Assembly (NCBI GenBank): GCA_036897625.1
Contig: JAYMTA010001190.1
Location: forward strand, 1 to 21,308
Origin: Pelargonium cotyledonis
Lineage: Eukaryota; Streptophyta; Magnoliopsida; Geraniales; Geraniaceae
Length of the DNA stretch: 21,308 bases
Reading direction: 5' to 3'
The notes beneath the pieces are model-generated. The model was not told the origin of the DNA, did no database searches, and saw only the letters and a program-made list of their open reading frames with translations. This document shows, in pieces, positions 1 to 14,300 of the stretch. Both the position numbers and the translations under genes were made by a program. How positions within the stretch are numbered: the stretch's first letter is position 1; every line of letters starts with the position of its first letter.

Positions 1-2690
1 TAATATATATGCGATGTTTTCATAGATATGAAGCATAACTTTGATTCCACCATACAACTCAATACCAATGATATCATAATGTTGCAAAATTTTATGTAGC
101 TTACATATTTATGCATCTTAATGAATCATTGTATCAGTACTAATGAGTACGATATATCTTACAGTAAATCATCTTTTGGTTTAATTTTAATATGCTCAGA
201 AAAAAAATACAAATCATATATAGTTTTACTCCCAAACATAAAACTCAAGTTAAGACATTGAAAATCTGTTAATAGAATCAAACAAAAGTAATAATAATTT
301 TTTAATATGATAATTACAAAAATAATAATACAAACACATATATATGACTAAAGTTTCAAGAAATTCTAGCCATACTAATTTTGTTACTTTTCCTTCTCAT
401 TTCATTTGATTTTCTAATTGTGTTTTTTCTTGCAGGTTAAAAACCTAGAGAAGATAATTTGAACAGATGACATATAAACAACAAAGATTGAAGATAATGA
501 CTTTTTATTTATTAGACTTATGTCACTCCATCATCCAATATTAACTTTTATTTCTTCACTACAATTTATTATTGAACATTTTTTGTTGTTGTACATATTA
601 TGTAATTACTCATCTATTTAATCAATGTCGTCTATTCAAATTCTTTTATGCAAATGAAAAGTCGTCAGTTTTAATTTATAATTCCATTCATCCAAAATTC
701 TTAATGAATATAAACATGTACAAGATAATCTTAAAATGACACATCTTTCTCTAAATCAAAACAAGTATATATGCACAAGATAACCTTAAAAACTTACAAT
801 TGTTCCAACGATCGATTGTGGCAAGAGAGTAGAGCCAAAATTGATGAGTCTTACGATAACGGCTGAAGGTGCTCAACAACGACAAATTTAAAAGCATAAA
901 TCAAACCGTATTTAGCAATAAAAATAGATTGTTGATGGTACTCGGGATAGATTGTTGAACAAATCCATGCGATATGTTTACAAAAGAGCAAGGTTTGGCT
1001 ATAAAAAGCTTGAAGATGAGAAATTGTAACAGAATTACCTAAACTATTACAATTAAGAATAGGAGTATGAACGAGATAAAATGAGGAGAAAATTTTTTAA
1101 GACTTGAGAGTGACTCACATTAATTTGTTTTTAAAAAAATAACAAAATGAGAAGAAAAAGAAAAACAAGTAAATATTGACCAACGAGCACTATTTATTCT
1201 CAATTACAAGTTGATTTTATGGTCAAATAAATTAGTCAAACTCATCAAATCAATTAGTTTAATTACAATTTACAAAAATAATTAAATCAACAATAAAACC
1301 TATGAAAAATTTAATTATTTTTATAATTAATTCTATTGACTACAATTTCAAAGGGTTAGATAAGGGGTTACAAGGACGACTGTGATTGCTCCCATATTTT
1401 AAGTTCTTGACTTAGTGCGCATGGATTTAAAGCAGTCAGGTGTAAGAGACCACTATGATGTGGCAAGGTGCCAAAAACTCTAGGATAGTGTTAAGAGACA
1501 TAGACTCAATCTGAATACTATTAGTTTCTTGTATATATACTCTTATAAAAAAAAAAGTAACTAGATTTAAAATTCTTTGTAGTCTGTCCAGCTCACTAAC
1601 ATAAATATCAATTTATTAAAAAACTAATTACTCATCTGATAAAAGAATAGCTGTCCTAAAGCATTCATCCATTAGATATGAATCTAGTATAAATATGTGA
1701 GTACACCATTTGCACAAACTATCCTAAAGCATTTTGTATACATCAAATGTTATAGAGACGAATAAACAGAGTCAGTTTTGCTTATCAAAAAAAAAAAAAA
1801 GTAACTAGATTTAAAGCTCTCTGTCCAGTTCACTAACCTAAATATCAATTTATTAAAAAACTAATTACTCATCTGATAAATGAATAGTTGTCCTAAAGCA
1901 TTCATCCATTAGATATGAATCTAGTATAAATATGTCAGTACACCATTTGCACAAACTATCCTAAAGCATTTTGTAAACATCACAAGAATATCAACAAATG
2001 TTAAAGAGACGAATAAACAGAGTCAGTTTTCTTGAACTAAATGAGATAAGAGAAAAACATATGTTATTAACAAAATAAAACCTAGAAATGAAGAAATTAT
2101 TTAGGAAATACAACCTTTGTCATCTCATCTTCTATAAGATTAAGAGCAAGAACAAGTCTATCTCTTCGTCTAGAAATTATAGTTCAAATCACATGTGTTA
2201 TTGGATTTAGATATATGATTTTTATTTTACATCGGGTTTAGATATGCAATTAATTTTAAAACTTAATTTTTGTGGGCTTCAATTGGGTTGTGAGAAATGT
2301 TAAAAATTGTTAATTTATTTATATTTGGTCAGTATATAAATGATATCAAAATCGATTGATTTTTAATCGAATTAATTTAGTGTGGTTTCATTGTAGAGTT
2401 TAGTCTATTGGGGTTCATAAAAGTAAAAAATCGCATATGACGAATTGGTTCTTTAACATCCATAATCTATAAATAAAATAAAAAAACAAAGTTTTTGTTA
2501 TTTTTATTGTATCTCAGTGAATCAAATATTGTATTCAATTCAATTTTTACTTTTTTTTATATCGACAAACGTATTCATTTTTTACTCTTAAGTTCAGCAA
2601 AATACAAATTATGGTTTATAACCGTAACCGACAAATTGATTTGGTTAATTGGTTATTTTCATTCGTTTACGATTTAAAAAAAAAACAGGG
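1..2690. other. AT-rich gene-free intergenic region
   Basis: No open frame longer than about 60 codons has protein-like composition here, and I see no splice-linked exons on either strand. The DNA is AT-rich with many short A and T runs. The one clear structure is the tandem duplication at 1540-2035. A stretch at about 1375-1540 has somewhat higher complexity and ends in a TATATATA-like run, vaguely like a degraded LTR, but I could not find paired ends. Around 2600-2665 there are several TAACC/GGTTA-type words of the kind common in plant repeat debris. Nothing else can be supported. Confidence 0.7.
1540..2035. repeat. Direct tandem duplication, two ~240 bp units
   Basis: Unit 1 (about 1540-1800) and unit 2 (about 1801-2035) are near-identical for most of their length. 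Both start with an A-run followed by GTAACTAGATTTAAA and both end with GACGAATAAACAGAGTCAG. Differences include a 17 bp insertion (about 1982-1998) in unit 2 and scattered substitutions. An 18-base A-run joins the units (1787-1800 region). Inside each unit the word CCTAAAGCATT occurs twice, so there is a nested repeat. No coding potential. The high identity suggests a fairly recent duplication. Confidence 0.85.
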
Positions 2691-2746
2691 CCCAAGTTTT
2701 GTTTTTGGCACATGACCACTAAAATCCTTAAGACGGTCATGTCTCT

Positions 2747-2933
2747 TGTTAATGCCTCACATTGAAAGAATGTGAAGTCAGTCACCACTTGATATACATG
2801 TGGGGCCTTCCACCTATGTGCTTAAGCTTTTGGGTTAGATCAAGTTTAAACATGTTATCAGAGCTGATTCTGTTTGGACCTTGTCACCCGTCTTTGTTGC
2901 CTGAAATGGTCACTATCATGATTCTTCGCTATA
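2747..2933 (+). mobile_element. Relic of a TRIM-like LTR retroelement (LTR end plus tRNA-Met PBS)
   Basis: The segment begins TGTTAATGCCTCACATTG and runs to CA at 2851-2852. It is followed at once by TGTTATCAGAGC (2853-2864), an 11 of 12 match to TGGTATCAGAGC, the plant LTR-element primer binding site complementary to initiator tRNA-Met. TG...CA ends with an LTR of about 106 bp fit the terminal-repeat retrotransposon in miniature (TRIM) class. The interior words TGTGGGGCCTTCCACCTA and TTAAGCTTTTGGGTT resemble what I recall of plant small LTRs. About 70 bp of internal DNA follows the PBS. No second LTR is seen, so this is a truncated copy. Its right edge touches the 3' break of the truncated reductase copy. 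Confidence 0.6.
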
Positions 2934-2992
2934 GGGTTTGGCTTGTACAATCTTAAGCTAAAATGGGTTCTTTTTACAAATAGTTTTAACGG

Positions 2993-3861
<869 letters not shown>

Positions 3862-4316
3862 TGAAGCACAAAATGGAAATGATAGCAGCTTTGGTTTCTT
3901 TTGTTTTGTCCCAAGTTTTGCTAGAATATGAACAAATATTAGATGCTCTCTCAGGGAAAAGGCTAAGAACTATCTTTCTTAAACTAAATGCTTTGGAAAA
4001 TGAAATTTAGATGCTTTATATGATTGGTGCTAATTGTTTATCATTTGTCAGCCAGTATTGGGTTGGTCATGATTTATATTTAAAACAAGCACATGGAACT
4101 GCAGGACAAAATGTTCGCATGCCTGCAGATTCGTGTTGATCTCTAATCAGAAACTTTATTTTAAAATATCGATAAAATTTGAAAAACTTTGACATAGTTT
4201 ATATGTCCAAAATTGTTATAAAAAATAACATTTTCACGATGATAAACCATCACAAATTTGTTATTAATATTGTTCAAGACTGTATATCAAGCTACTCAAA
4301 AGACCATTTTTCTACT
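3862..4316. other. Intergenic: upstream region of truncated copy and 3' flank of intact reductase gene
   Basis: About 3862-4207 matches the 5' flank of the intact copy and would be the promoter of the truncated one. About 4208-4316 is the likely 3' untranslated region of the intact gene. A 7 bp inverted repeat, CTGCAGG (4099-4105) with CCTGCAG (4122-4128), has no counterpart in the other copy. No ORF in it looks coding. Confidence 0.6.
4155..4160 (-). terminator. Candidate polyadenylation signal AATAAA for the reductase gene
   Basis: TTTATT on the plus strand reads AATAAA on the minus strand, about 157 nt past the TGA at 4317-4319. It lies in an A/T-rich context. It also sits inside the duplicated upstream block of the truncated copy, so this is only a candidate. 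Confidence 0.3.
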
Positions 4317-6578
<2,262 letters not shown>

Positions 6579-6660
6579 TGAAATCAAATCTCTTTCTCAG
6601 CAGTTCAGATGCAAAAAAATAAGAAATGATACTAGCTGTGGTTGAAGCTTCACAATGCTC

Positions 6661-6667
6661 AAATATA
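6661..6667 (-). promoter_or_regulatory. TATA-like element upstream of the intact reductase gene
   Basis: Read on the minus strand this is TATATTT, about 85 bp 5' of the ATG at 6578. It lies in a ~50 bp segment (about 6642-6696) that the truncated copy lacks. No transcription start is visible, so the role is inferred from position only. Confidence 0.35.
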
Positions 6668-6753
6668 TTGACAATAACAAAGCCTTTCAGTTTGGTATCT
6701 TTTGTTTTGTCCCAAGTTTTGTGAGAATATGAACAATCAGATGCTCTCTCAGG

Positions 6754-6951
6754 TATAGCAGGCCATATGGGCCCGAACTTGCAGGCATCCAAAATCTGAT
6801 GGATCGGGTTTTTACTACAAAAATACGGACTAGATCAAACAAATTCGCTCGTTTCACACTAAAAATTCGAACTTTATCTGATTCAAACTAATCTGATATG
6901 ACCCGTCCAAACCCATTCAGATGACTCTTTATCAGTCTGAACCCTAAATCT
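6754..6951. other. Extra promoter segment of the intact reductase copy
   Basis: Between the shared words GATGCTCTCTCAGG and AAATGCTT there are about 198 bp here but only about 30 bp upstream of the truncated copy. The segment has AATCTGAT twice and GATCGGG/GACCCG-type words, a style common in plant repeat debris. I found no terminal inverted repeats or target duplication. Confidence 0.4.
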
Positions 6952-7217
6952 GAAATGCTTGGTAAATAAAATTCTGCTGGCGCTGAGATTAAGACAGAAG
7001 ATCAACATTGACTACTGCTAATTGTTAATTATTTGTCAGCCGGTATTGGGTTAGTGATTAATTATATTCAAAACAAAGTAGACAACAGTGGAATCTCTAG
7101 CTCACGAGTCTATCAACAATGTGCAGATTCTTGTTGATGTCTACTTAGAAACCCACTAGTGATTATTATAAATTATCAATAAAATTTGTATAACTTTGAC
7201 ACATTTATTTGTCTAAA

Positions 7218-8040
7218 CCTCTCCCAAATATATTCCAACGGTCGTCTTCGAGTTGTTGAATATACCAGCCAGAGCATATACTAAGAATAATAAAATGATG
7301 GAAGCTCGTAAATTTTGTGCTTATTGGCCCTTCTTTCACATAATTATGTGTTTGAAAGAAAGAAATACAACATTAAAAGAATATTAATGCGTGTTTGTTA
7401 GAAATGTTGTGCTCTTGGAGCGCAACAAATATGGCCGTGGTGGAAGTGAAGGTGAAGATGACCCAAGGTAACCAAAATATGATGACTCTGGACAATGTTG
7501 GACACCTTGTGACAAAAATATCCGATAGTCTCGACAATAATATGTTTCTAAATAGAGGTAATGTTGGTGCATTGCCCTTATCATCCGCATAAAAAATTAA
7601 CATTTCAATGCTAGATATGTGTCATTATAGTTGGAAAATTCTACCAAAACTACAAAGGGTGGGTGCCATCACCTTTGGTAGATAAAAGGATATGGTTGAG
7701 TTGGATACGAGGTTCAAATGTGAGATATATGCGTCAAAGAGTGCAACGCGAGATTCTGTCAACAACGAGTTCAGGTGGTAGTGCAACTGCTCCTAATCTC
7801 TCACTCCCCAAATAATAATAACCCTTTAACCCAACACCTCACCTATCTCATACCATCAATAAAAAAGTTCGAACCTGATATCTTAAAATGAATCTAAAAT
7901 GCTTAAACCATTCGCCCCTAAGAAGTTTTCACAACGATGCAATTTTGTTGTACTTTTTTTTATTGAAAGTGCAAGTTTATTTACACGTCACCTAGCAAGT
8001 GTACTATCACTTATTTATTGGTTGTTCACCTTTGCATTTG
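7218..8040. other. Unassigned intergenic DNA between divergent genes
   Basis: The segment lies between the end of the duplicated block and the NUP205 promoter. Short ORFs occur on both strands at 7373-7603 but have no recognisable motif and no partner exons. The start, GCGTGTTTGTTAGAAATG at about 7388, has the look of a plant MITE end, but I could not find a matching inverted end. 7650-7745 has a GAGGTTCAAAT word resembling a pol III B box. Nothing here is firm. Confidence 0.45.
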
Positions 8041-8050
8041 AATTTCAACA

Positions 8051-8319
8051 AACGGCGGGAATCACTTGAAATTGCATAATAGTCACGAGAGTTTTATTTT
8101 CTTGCCAGGGAAGAAAATGAACGGAAAAATAAAACGACGTCACTTCTTTAAGACAAAAAGCAACACAGTACTAATTTTCTCCTAAATCCTCTGTTTAGGA
8201 TTTAAACCCATTAGGGCTTTTGCGTAGGGTTTATCAGTCACTCTTCGCTTCCCAAATTCCCATCTTTCCATTACTTTTCTCCGATTTCCGATCACATTTT
8301 TGTTTGTTCTCTTCTCCAT
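8051..8319 (+). promoter_or_regulatory. NUP205 5' region with E2F-like, TGACG and telo-box motifs
   Basis: Reading upstream to downstream: GCGGGAAT at 8055-8062 (inverse ATTCCCGC, fits the E2F consensus WTTSSCSS); GACGTC at 8136-8141, whose inverse context GTGACGTCG contains the bZIP word TGACG; an inverted repeat TCCTAAA/TTTAGGA at 8180-8186 and 8194-8200; and TAGGGTTTA at 8225-8233, the telo-box (AAACCCTA inverted). Telo-boxes and E2F sites are common near genes expressed in dividing plant cells, which suits a nucleoporin. The transcription start is not visible, so part of this may be 5' UTR. Confidence 0.45.
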
Positions 8320-8343
8320 ATGCGCACAGTCAAGTTTCTCTGA
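8320..8343 (+). promoter_or_regulatory. Upstream ORF of 7 codons before NUP205
   Basis: ATG at 8320-8322 opens a frame reading MRTVKFL and closes with TGA at 8341-8343, 35 nt before the NUP205 ATG and in another frame. It is the only ATG I see between about 8180 and the main start. If the mRNA leader includes it, it could lower NUP205 translation or allow reinitiation. Confidence 0.4.
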
Positions 8344-8378
8344 AGCTTTTGGGGCGTTTCGATCAATCACCTGCAGAA

Positions 8379-11300
8379 ATGGTGTCTCCGAAGCAGCTCC
8401 TCTCCACCATCGATTCGGCTCTTCTCGGCCCTTCTCCTCCTACGCCCGCACAGCGCGTCGAGCTCTTGCACGCCCTACGCAACTCTCTGCCATCTCTACG
8501 TTCTCTCCTCTCCTACCCGGTACGCTCATTTCACCATCTGAATCTAAAAATTGCATCTAACTTTGATTACATTTTTGAATTTTAGTTGTACTAGGCTGGG
8601 CTCTTAGTATGAGGGTGTTTTGTATAATGTATACAATATATGATACGAAGAATTCTGAATGAGAGGTTTAGAAGAGTTCAATCAGCTTCAGTTGTAGAAG
8701 TTGTAGGAACTGGGAATCTTTCCCTAGGTTAGGGTTGAGTTGGGTTTTTAATGATTGATAGTTCATTTGTTTCAAATTTCGATTTTATCAGTTCGAACGA
8801 TTTTTCTTTGTGGCTTTATCGGCTTATAGGGATGTTGTAACTAGTTTTAATTTTGGATTTTTTTTAGCCCCCAAAAGCGTCTGATCGAGTGCAGCTGCAG
8901 TCAAGAGAAGTAAGGCTTCCAGATTCACCACCAACATCTCTGGACGATCAGGATGTTCAGATTGTAAGATCTTCAGCTCTAAATGTGTATTTTAGGTGTT
9001 TATTTGCTGCTTTGGTGACTTAGTTGAGTAAATAGGGGATATATAAGTAACTATAATAGTTGAATTGGATCAGTTTAGCCAACTTATGCTGTCACTATTA
9101 TTTTTTGGTTGGTAGTTTCTTGCTGATCTTAATTCTTTGTCTCTTGTACCTTTTCTAAGAAACTAAACAGAGCATTAGTTAGTTAAGATTGGTTTTGCCC
9201 CCTGTGCTCCATTGTGCTCTTACTAGAACAAATTCTAGGTATTCTAACTAACTAATTTTAGAGATATTGTTGGTAATTCGTGCAATACTAAATCCCTAAA
9301 AAAGAAAGTGGACTATTGTTTTGGGGTGAAGAGGGCAACTTTTAAGCTCATCGCCCATAGATGGAAGAATTTTCCACAACGGAACTACTCCAGTAGAACC
9401 AGTACTGAAGGCCCTGAACATAGCAGCTATTTTGTGATTCATATTTTACATAGATAAGATAAGTATGAACTGGACTAGTAGACCAATGGTTCTTGGTGGA
9501 GTGGTATCCAATTCATGCATAAACTCTTCTACAGAGAAGTGTGAACTGGACTAGAATTGATTGGAAGTACTTTATTTTCAAGGTCCCAAACTCCCCATAT
9601 ATGCAGACATGTCCCTACATTTTTTTTTCTTTTCTAGAATGTCTTAGGCTAACTAGTACATAGTTTTTTGATCCCTGCCATGGTTCAACTCAAGCAAGCC
9701 AACCCAATTAGAATTGGAAGATCATGAACTTGTGGTTCAGATAGTACTTTGAAACATTAGAATGCACAAATCCAATCAATCTCAAGGAATTGGGACCCCA
9801 ATATGTAGGGACGTTCCATTCTGAAGGTAAAGTTGATGAGCTGCATGATGAGTTTTCTGAATGATTCAGAGAACACTGAATACTAATTTTAGAATAAACG
9901 CTTCACTACTTTATCGTTGTATTGCAAGGGGAGCTTGCTTGATTAGCAGGTTGAGCCTACTTGTAATTCACTGTGGACTCCTAGTTTATATCCGAACTCT
10001 GTCATGGGAAGACACTTCTTTATTGTTTGAGAGGGAGGAGGCAATGGTGCTTTCATTTATAAGTGAGGACCAGAAAATGTCTCTGAACCATGCTAGAAAG
10101 TCACCAACTTATGGCTCTCAAATCCAACATGCAGTAGATCTCAGAGCACAAAATTCATTTCATCCTTCGACTCATACCACGAAATACCCTTTTGGATGGC
10201 ATTGCATCATACATTCAAGTTATATTTTAAAGAAACAATTTGTTTCTTGAATTGAGTAACGGGCTTACACCATGCATTCAGTTTATATTTCAAAGAAGCA
10301 TCTTAGGTTCTTGAATTGAACATCCAAGTTGTTCTTTTTCTGTGCTAGGGTTTTCAAGCTCATTACTGTTGATGATTTATTAGGGAAATAGTCATTCTGT
10401 TAGCTGTACGCAGTAGATGCAGTAGCATGTTCGTTATGATTGATGGGTATATTACATTTTTTATTAGAGTGTTGTGCATCTTGACTTTTAGGCACTGAAA
10501 TTGAGCGATGATCTCCATCTCAATGAAATAGATTGTGTGCGGTTGCTTGTTTCTGCCAATCAAGAGGTAGGATTTTGTTTCTTTCTCTTAACAGTTGCAT
10601 TACAGTTTACATGCTGATATAGTGATCTTGCATCTGTTGATTTTGTTTTTTGATGTTTGCTTCAGTGGGGTCTAATGGGACGCAACCCATTAGAAATTTT
10701 CCGCCTTGCTGCAGGACTCTGGTATACAGAGAGAAGAGATCTCATAACATCACTCTACACGCTATTAAGGGTGCATCTCTATTTCTTTGAACTTAAAAAT
10801 TTGATTATAGTATGCAGTATTTGAAAAAATACGATTGCTATTGTAGGCTGTTGTGCTAGATCAAGGGCTTGAAGCTGATCTGGTGGCTGAAATTCAGAAA
10901 TATTTGGAAGATCTAATTAACTCTGGCCTCAGGCAGCGGTTGATTTCTCTTTTAAAGGTACAACCTTTTGATATTCTCCTTTACATTTTGCCTTCTCAGA
11001 TTAAAGAGTTCCCCTTACGTTTTGTATAACAATTACTGTTTGTTGATCCTAGGAACTCAATCGGGAAGAACCTGCTGGTTTGGGTGGGCCTCACTGTGAA
11101 AGCCTTGTTCTTGATTCTAGAGGTTCCCTTGTTGAGCGGCGTGCTGTGGTTTGTAGGGAAAGACTGGTACTTGGTCACTGCCTTCTCCTTTCTGTCCTGG
11201 TTGTGCGCATGAGTAAGTTGCAAACTATCATTCTCCAAGAGTTTGGAATCATTTAATAACTCATATAAATGTTATTGCAAGAGAGGAAATGATGCATCAT

Positions 11301-14300
11301 TATTGGATGAGGGGTTTTAATCTAACTAGTTATATTTATTGTTTATCCTGTGGGTTTGCATTGGTTTGAATAACTGAAACCAGCATGCTCTTTTGGCATG
11401 TTAAATTTTCAGTGTTCCTACTCTTGCATAACATAATGCATGCTGGTCACTATTACAAGCTTTTGGCCAACATGTTCACGCATCATGTTATGATTTATTT
11501 ACCCTAAACGGTATATGCATTTCCGCATGTTTGCTGAAGTTCAAACTCACATTTGTTATTGGTGTAATATTCTTTTCCTCAACATCTGGCATAAATGTTG
11601 GTGATATTTTATGAATCCCTTAGTTTTTTTCGAGGACATCTTGTCATCATCCGTGCACTTTCTTTTATGTGTTACTAATTGTTTTCTGAATTAAAAAAGT
11701 CTAATGGATAAAATTGCTTATTAGCTCACATAGGTTTGATGAATCTTTGTCTATGTTCATCCATATTATGAGGTCTGCATTTGTCTGGATTACATGTTTG
11801 TGCTTTCTTAATGAGTGATCCATTTGACCAATCTAAACATTTGTTTGATGTAGGCCCAAAAGATGTGAAAGATATCTTTTCAGCTTTGAAAGATAATGCA
11901 TCTGAGCTTGGTGGGAGCAACGCCACATTAAAACAACAGGTGTGTGTTTAGTTCTTTCTGGGATCTTGCTAAACATTTGTTTGCTCCCTTATCTGTTTGC
12001 ATTGTTGGGTGTTAAGAATTACAAAATGTGCACCTTTACATATGCCGCGTTTGTTATACATCTTTACTTGCTTTATGATGTGATGCTGCTGTCTGACTAA
12101 TATTTTATTTGTTTCTGTGCAGATCACTTTTGCTCTTCTTTTTTCTCTTGTTATAGCTTTTGTATCAGATGCTTTGAGCACTGTACCTGATAAAGCATCT
12201 GTCCTGTCCTGTGATGCTTCTTTTAGACGTGAATTCCATGATGTTGTAAGATGAGTCATAACCAGTGGTTTCTTACTCAGTCTTTTGAATCTTTTGCCTA
12301 TAGTTTGATAACAATCGATGATCTTAAATGTTTTAGGTGATGGCTCCGTGTAATAATCCAATTGTTGAGGGTTTTGTTGATGGAGTAAGATTTGCTTGGG
12401 CTGTGCATTCAATGCTAGTACAAGATGGGATTGCTGCAAAAGAGACTATATCAAGTGTTTCTTCTAATGATTTGGGACACATACACTCGTGCTTGGAAGT
12501 CATTTTCTCAAACAATGTTTTCCACTTTTTGTTAGATAAAGTCCTCCGTAATGTAGCTTATCAGGTCCTCATTAGTTTGTTTATTTTTTATCCCATCATT
12601 TTTGCACTTTCTTTTCATCAGATTTGTCTTCAAGGGGATCTGTTTGAACACATATTCAAATGTATTTGGTCATGTAAACTTTCGTCCTTATGTAGGACTG
12701 TTTAAGACCATAGTTTGGTGACAACACCCAGAAGTCCCAATAATTGTGTCCTACCTCTGCATATGTGAAACCACATCCAATGTGCAAACAATCTGCGAAT
12801 TGTTTGGGCAACCATCTGTACTGCCATTACCAACCAATGGCTACCATTATAGCCACTGACTGCCTACCAGTTTCATCTTTATTACAATTGGATACTATTT
12901 TTGTTCCCTGCACCCGGTCAAACTCCATGACTGTCCATGATTAAGACCCTTTTATATCAGAAAAGTGTTTTTTTCTACTCACATATGTTCTTAATTTTCC
13001 TGCTTTATGGCAGTTCTTCTCATAACCAATTTTTATGTTACTCTGTTGTACAGAATGATGATGAAGATGTAATCTACATGTACAATGGCTATTTGCATAA
13101 GCTGATTACTTGCTTCCTTTCTCACCCTGTTGCCAGAGAGAAGGTCAGTTGAGTTCATTCATATTTCTGCATCTGTAATCTGGCACATGTTCCTTCTTAT
13201 TTATGTATGCTGTATTTTCACCTTAACATTCTGATACTTGCAGGTAAAAGAATCGAAGGAGAAGGCTATGACTGTGCCATATCGTGTTGGTGGGTCACAT
13301 GAATTTGTACATGACGGTGGTTTGAGTTCTCAACAGGCCACTGAAAGTGGCCCATTGCCATTTGTCTCTCTGTTGGAGTTTGTCAGTGAAATATATCAGG
13401 TTTGTCTTGCATTCTTTGTATCTACAAGCTTAGAAACCCTGATTTGCTTTCTTTATAATTATTCCAAGCCAGCTAAATGATCTGAATGTGTTTAGTGTGC
13501 CTCTTGATCAGTTGTAATTGAGACTTTTAACATTGGAGGGTCTTTTGATCGTTATATAAAATAACTTTTAACATGTCCAGCTTAGCATGTGAGAATGGTT
13601 GTAGGTAAAAGGCCGAACACTTATTTATCTATGATTCATAATACTGCCTCTTCCAGTCATTTGTCCAACTATTTCAAATTGGTTGAAATGGATTTGGATC
13701 CTTAGGCCTAATATATATTTCAATTGCGATATTAAGAACTTATTTTTCTGTTATAAGTTAAGCTACACAACAAGGGGTAGCTCTCCTCTTGTTAGGCACT
13801 TATTTTTTTATAAATATTTTTGCCCATGATTTGAAACATGTTTGAATTGTCTCAGAAAATGAATATGATACTATACAATTTTTTTTGTTCATTATGCATG
13901 TTATCTGGCATATTGCTTTATTTTATTTGTTCAGTTTTGACTTTTAACATTTTATAATTCAATCAGAAAGAGCCAGAGCTATTGTCTGGCAACGATGTTC
14001 TGTGGACATTTGTGAATTTTGCTGGGGAGGACCACACAAATTTTCAAACACTTGTAGCTTTCTTGAATATGCTCAGTACCTTGGTAAGTCAATATTCGTA
14101 GCATGCTTCACTGAGGATATGCACTTTCTCTCACTGATTTGCTTGGTGTGGTGATCTTTCCAGGCTTCTAGTCAAGAGGGTGCTTCTATGGTTTATGAGT
14201 TGCTTCAGGGTAAAGCTTTCCGGTCTGTTGGCTGGAGTACTTTGTTTGATTGCTTGTCAATATATGATGAGAAGTTTAAGCAGGCACTTCAAACCACGGG

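Noticed and set aside
7373-7603. Overlapping 65-76 codon ORFs on both strands
   Set aside because: No recognisable domain, no splice partners and no conserved motif; open frames on both strands point to chance or transposon debris.
7650-7745. Possible SINE with a GAGGTTCAAAT B-box-like word and a weak A-box-like word
   Set aside because: The A box fits poorly and no tail or target duplication was found; one short pol III-like word is expected by chance.
9861-10250. 129-codon ORF in NUP205 intron 2
   Set aside because: No family features, opens at a non-ATG start, and spans part of the intronic tandem repeat; the protein on either side is complete without it.
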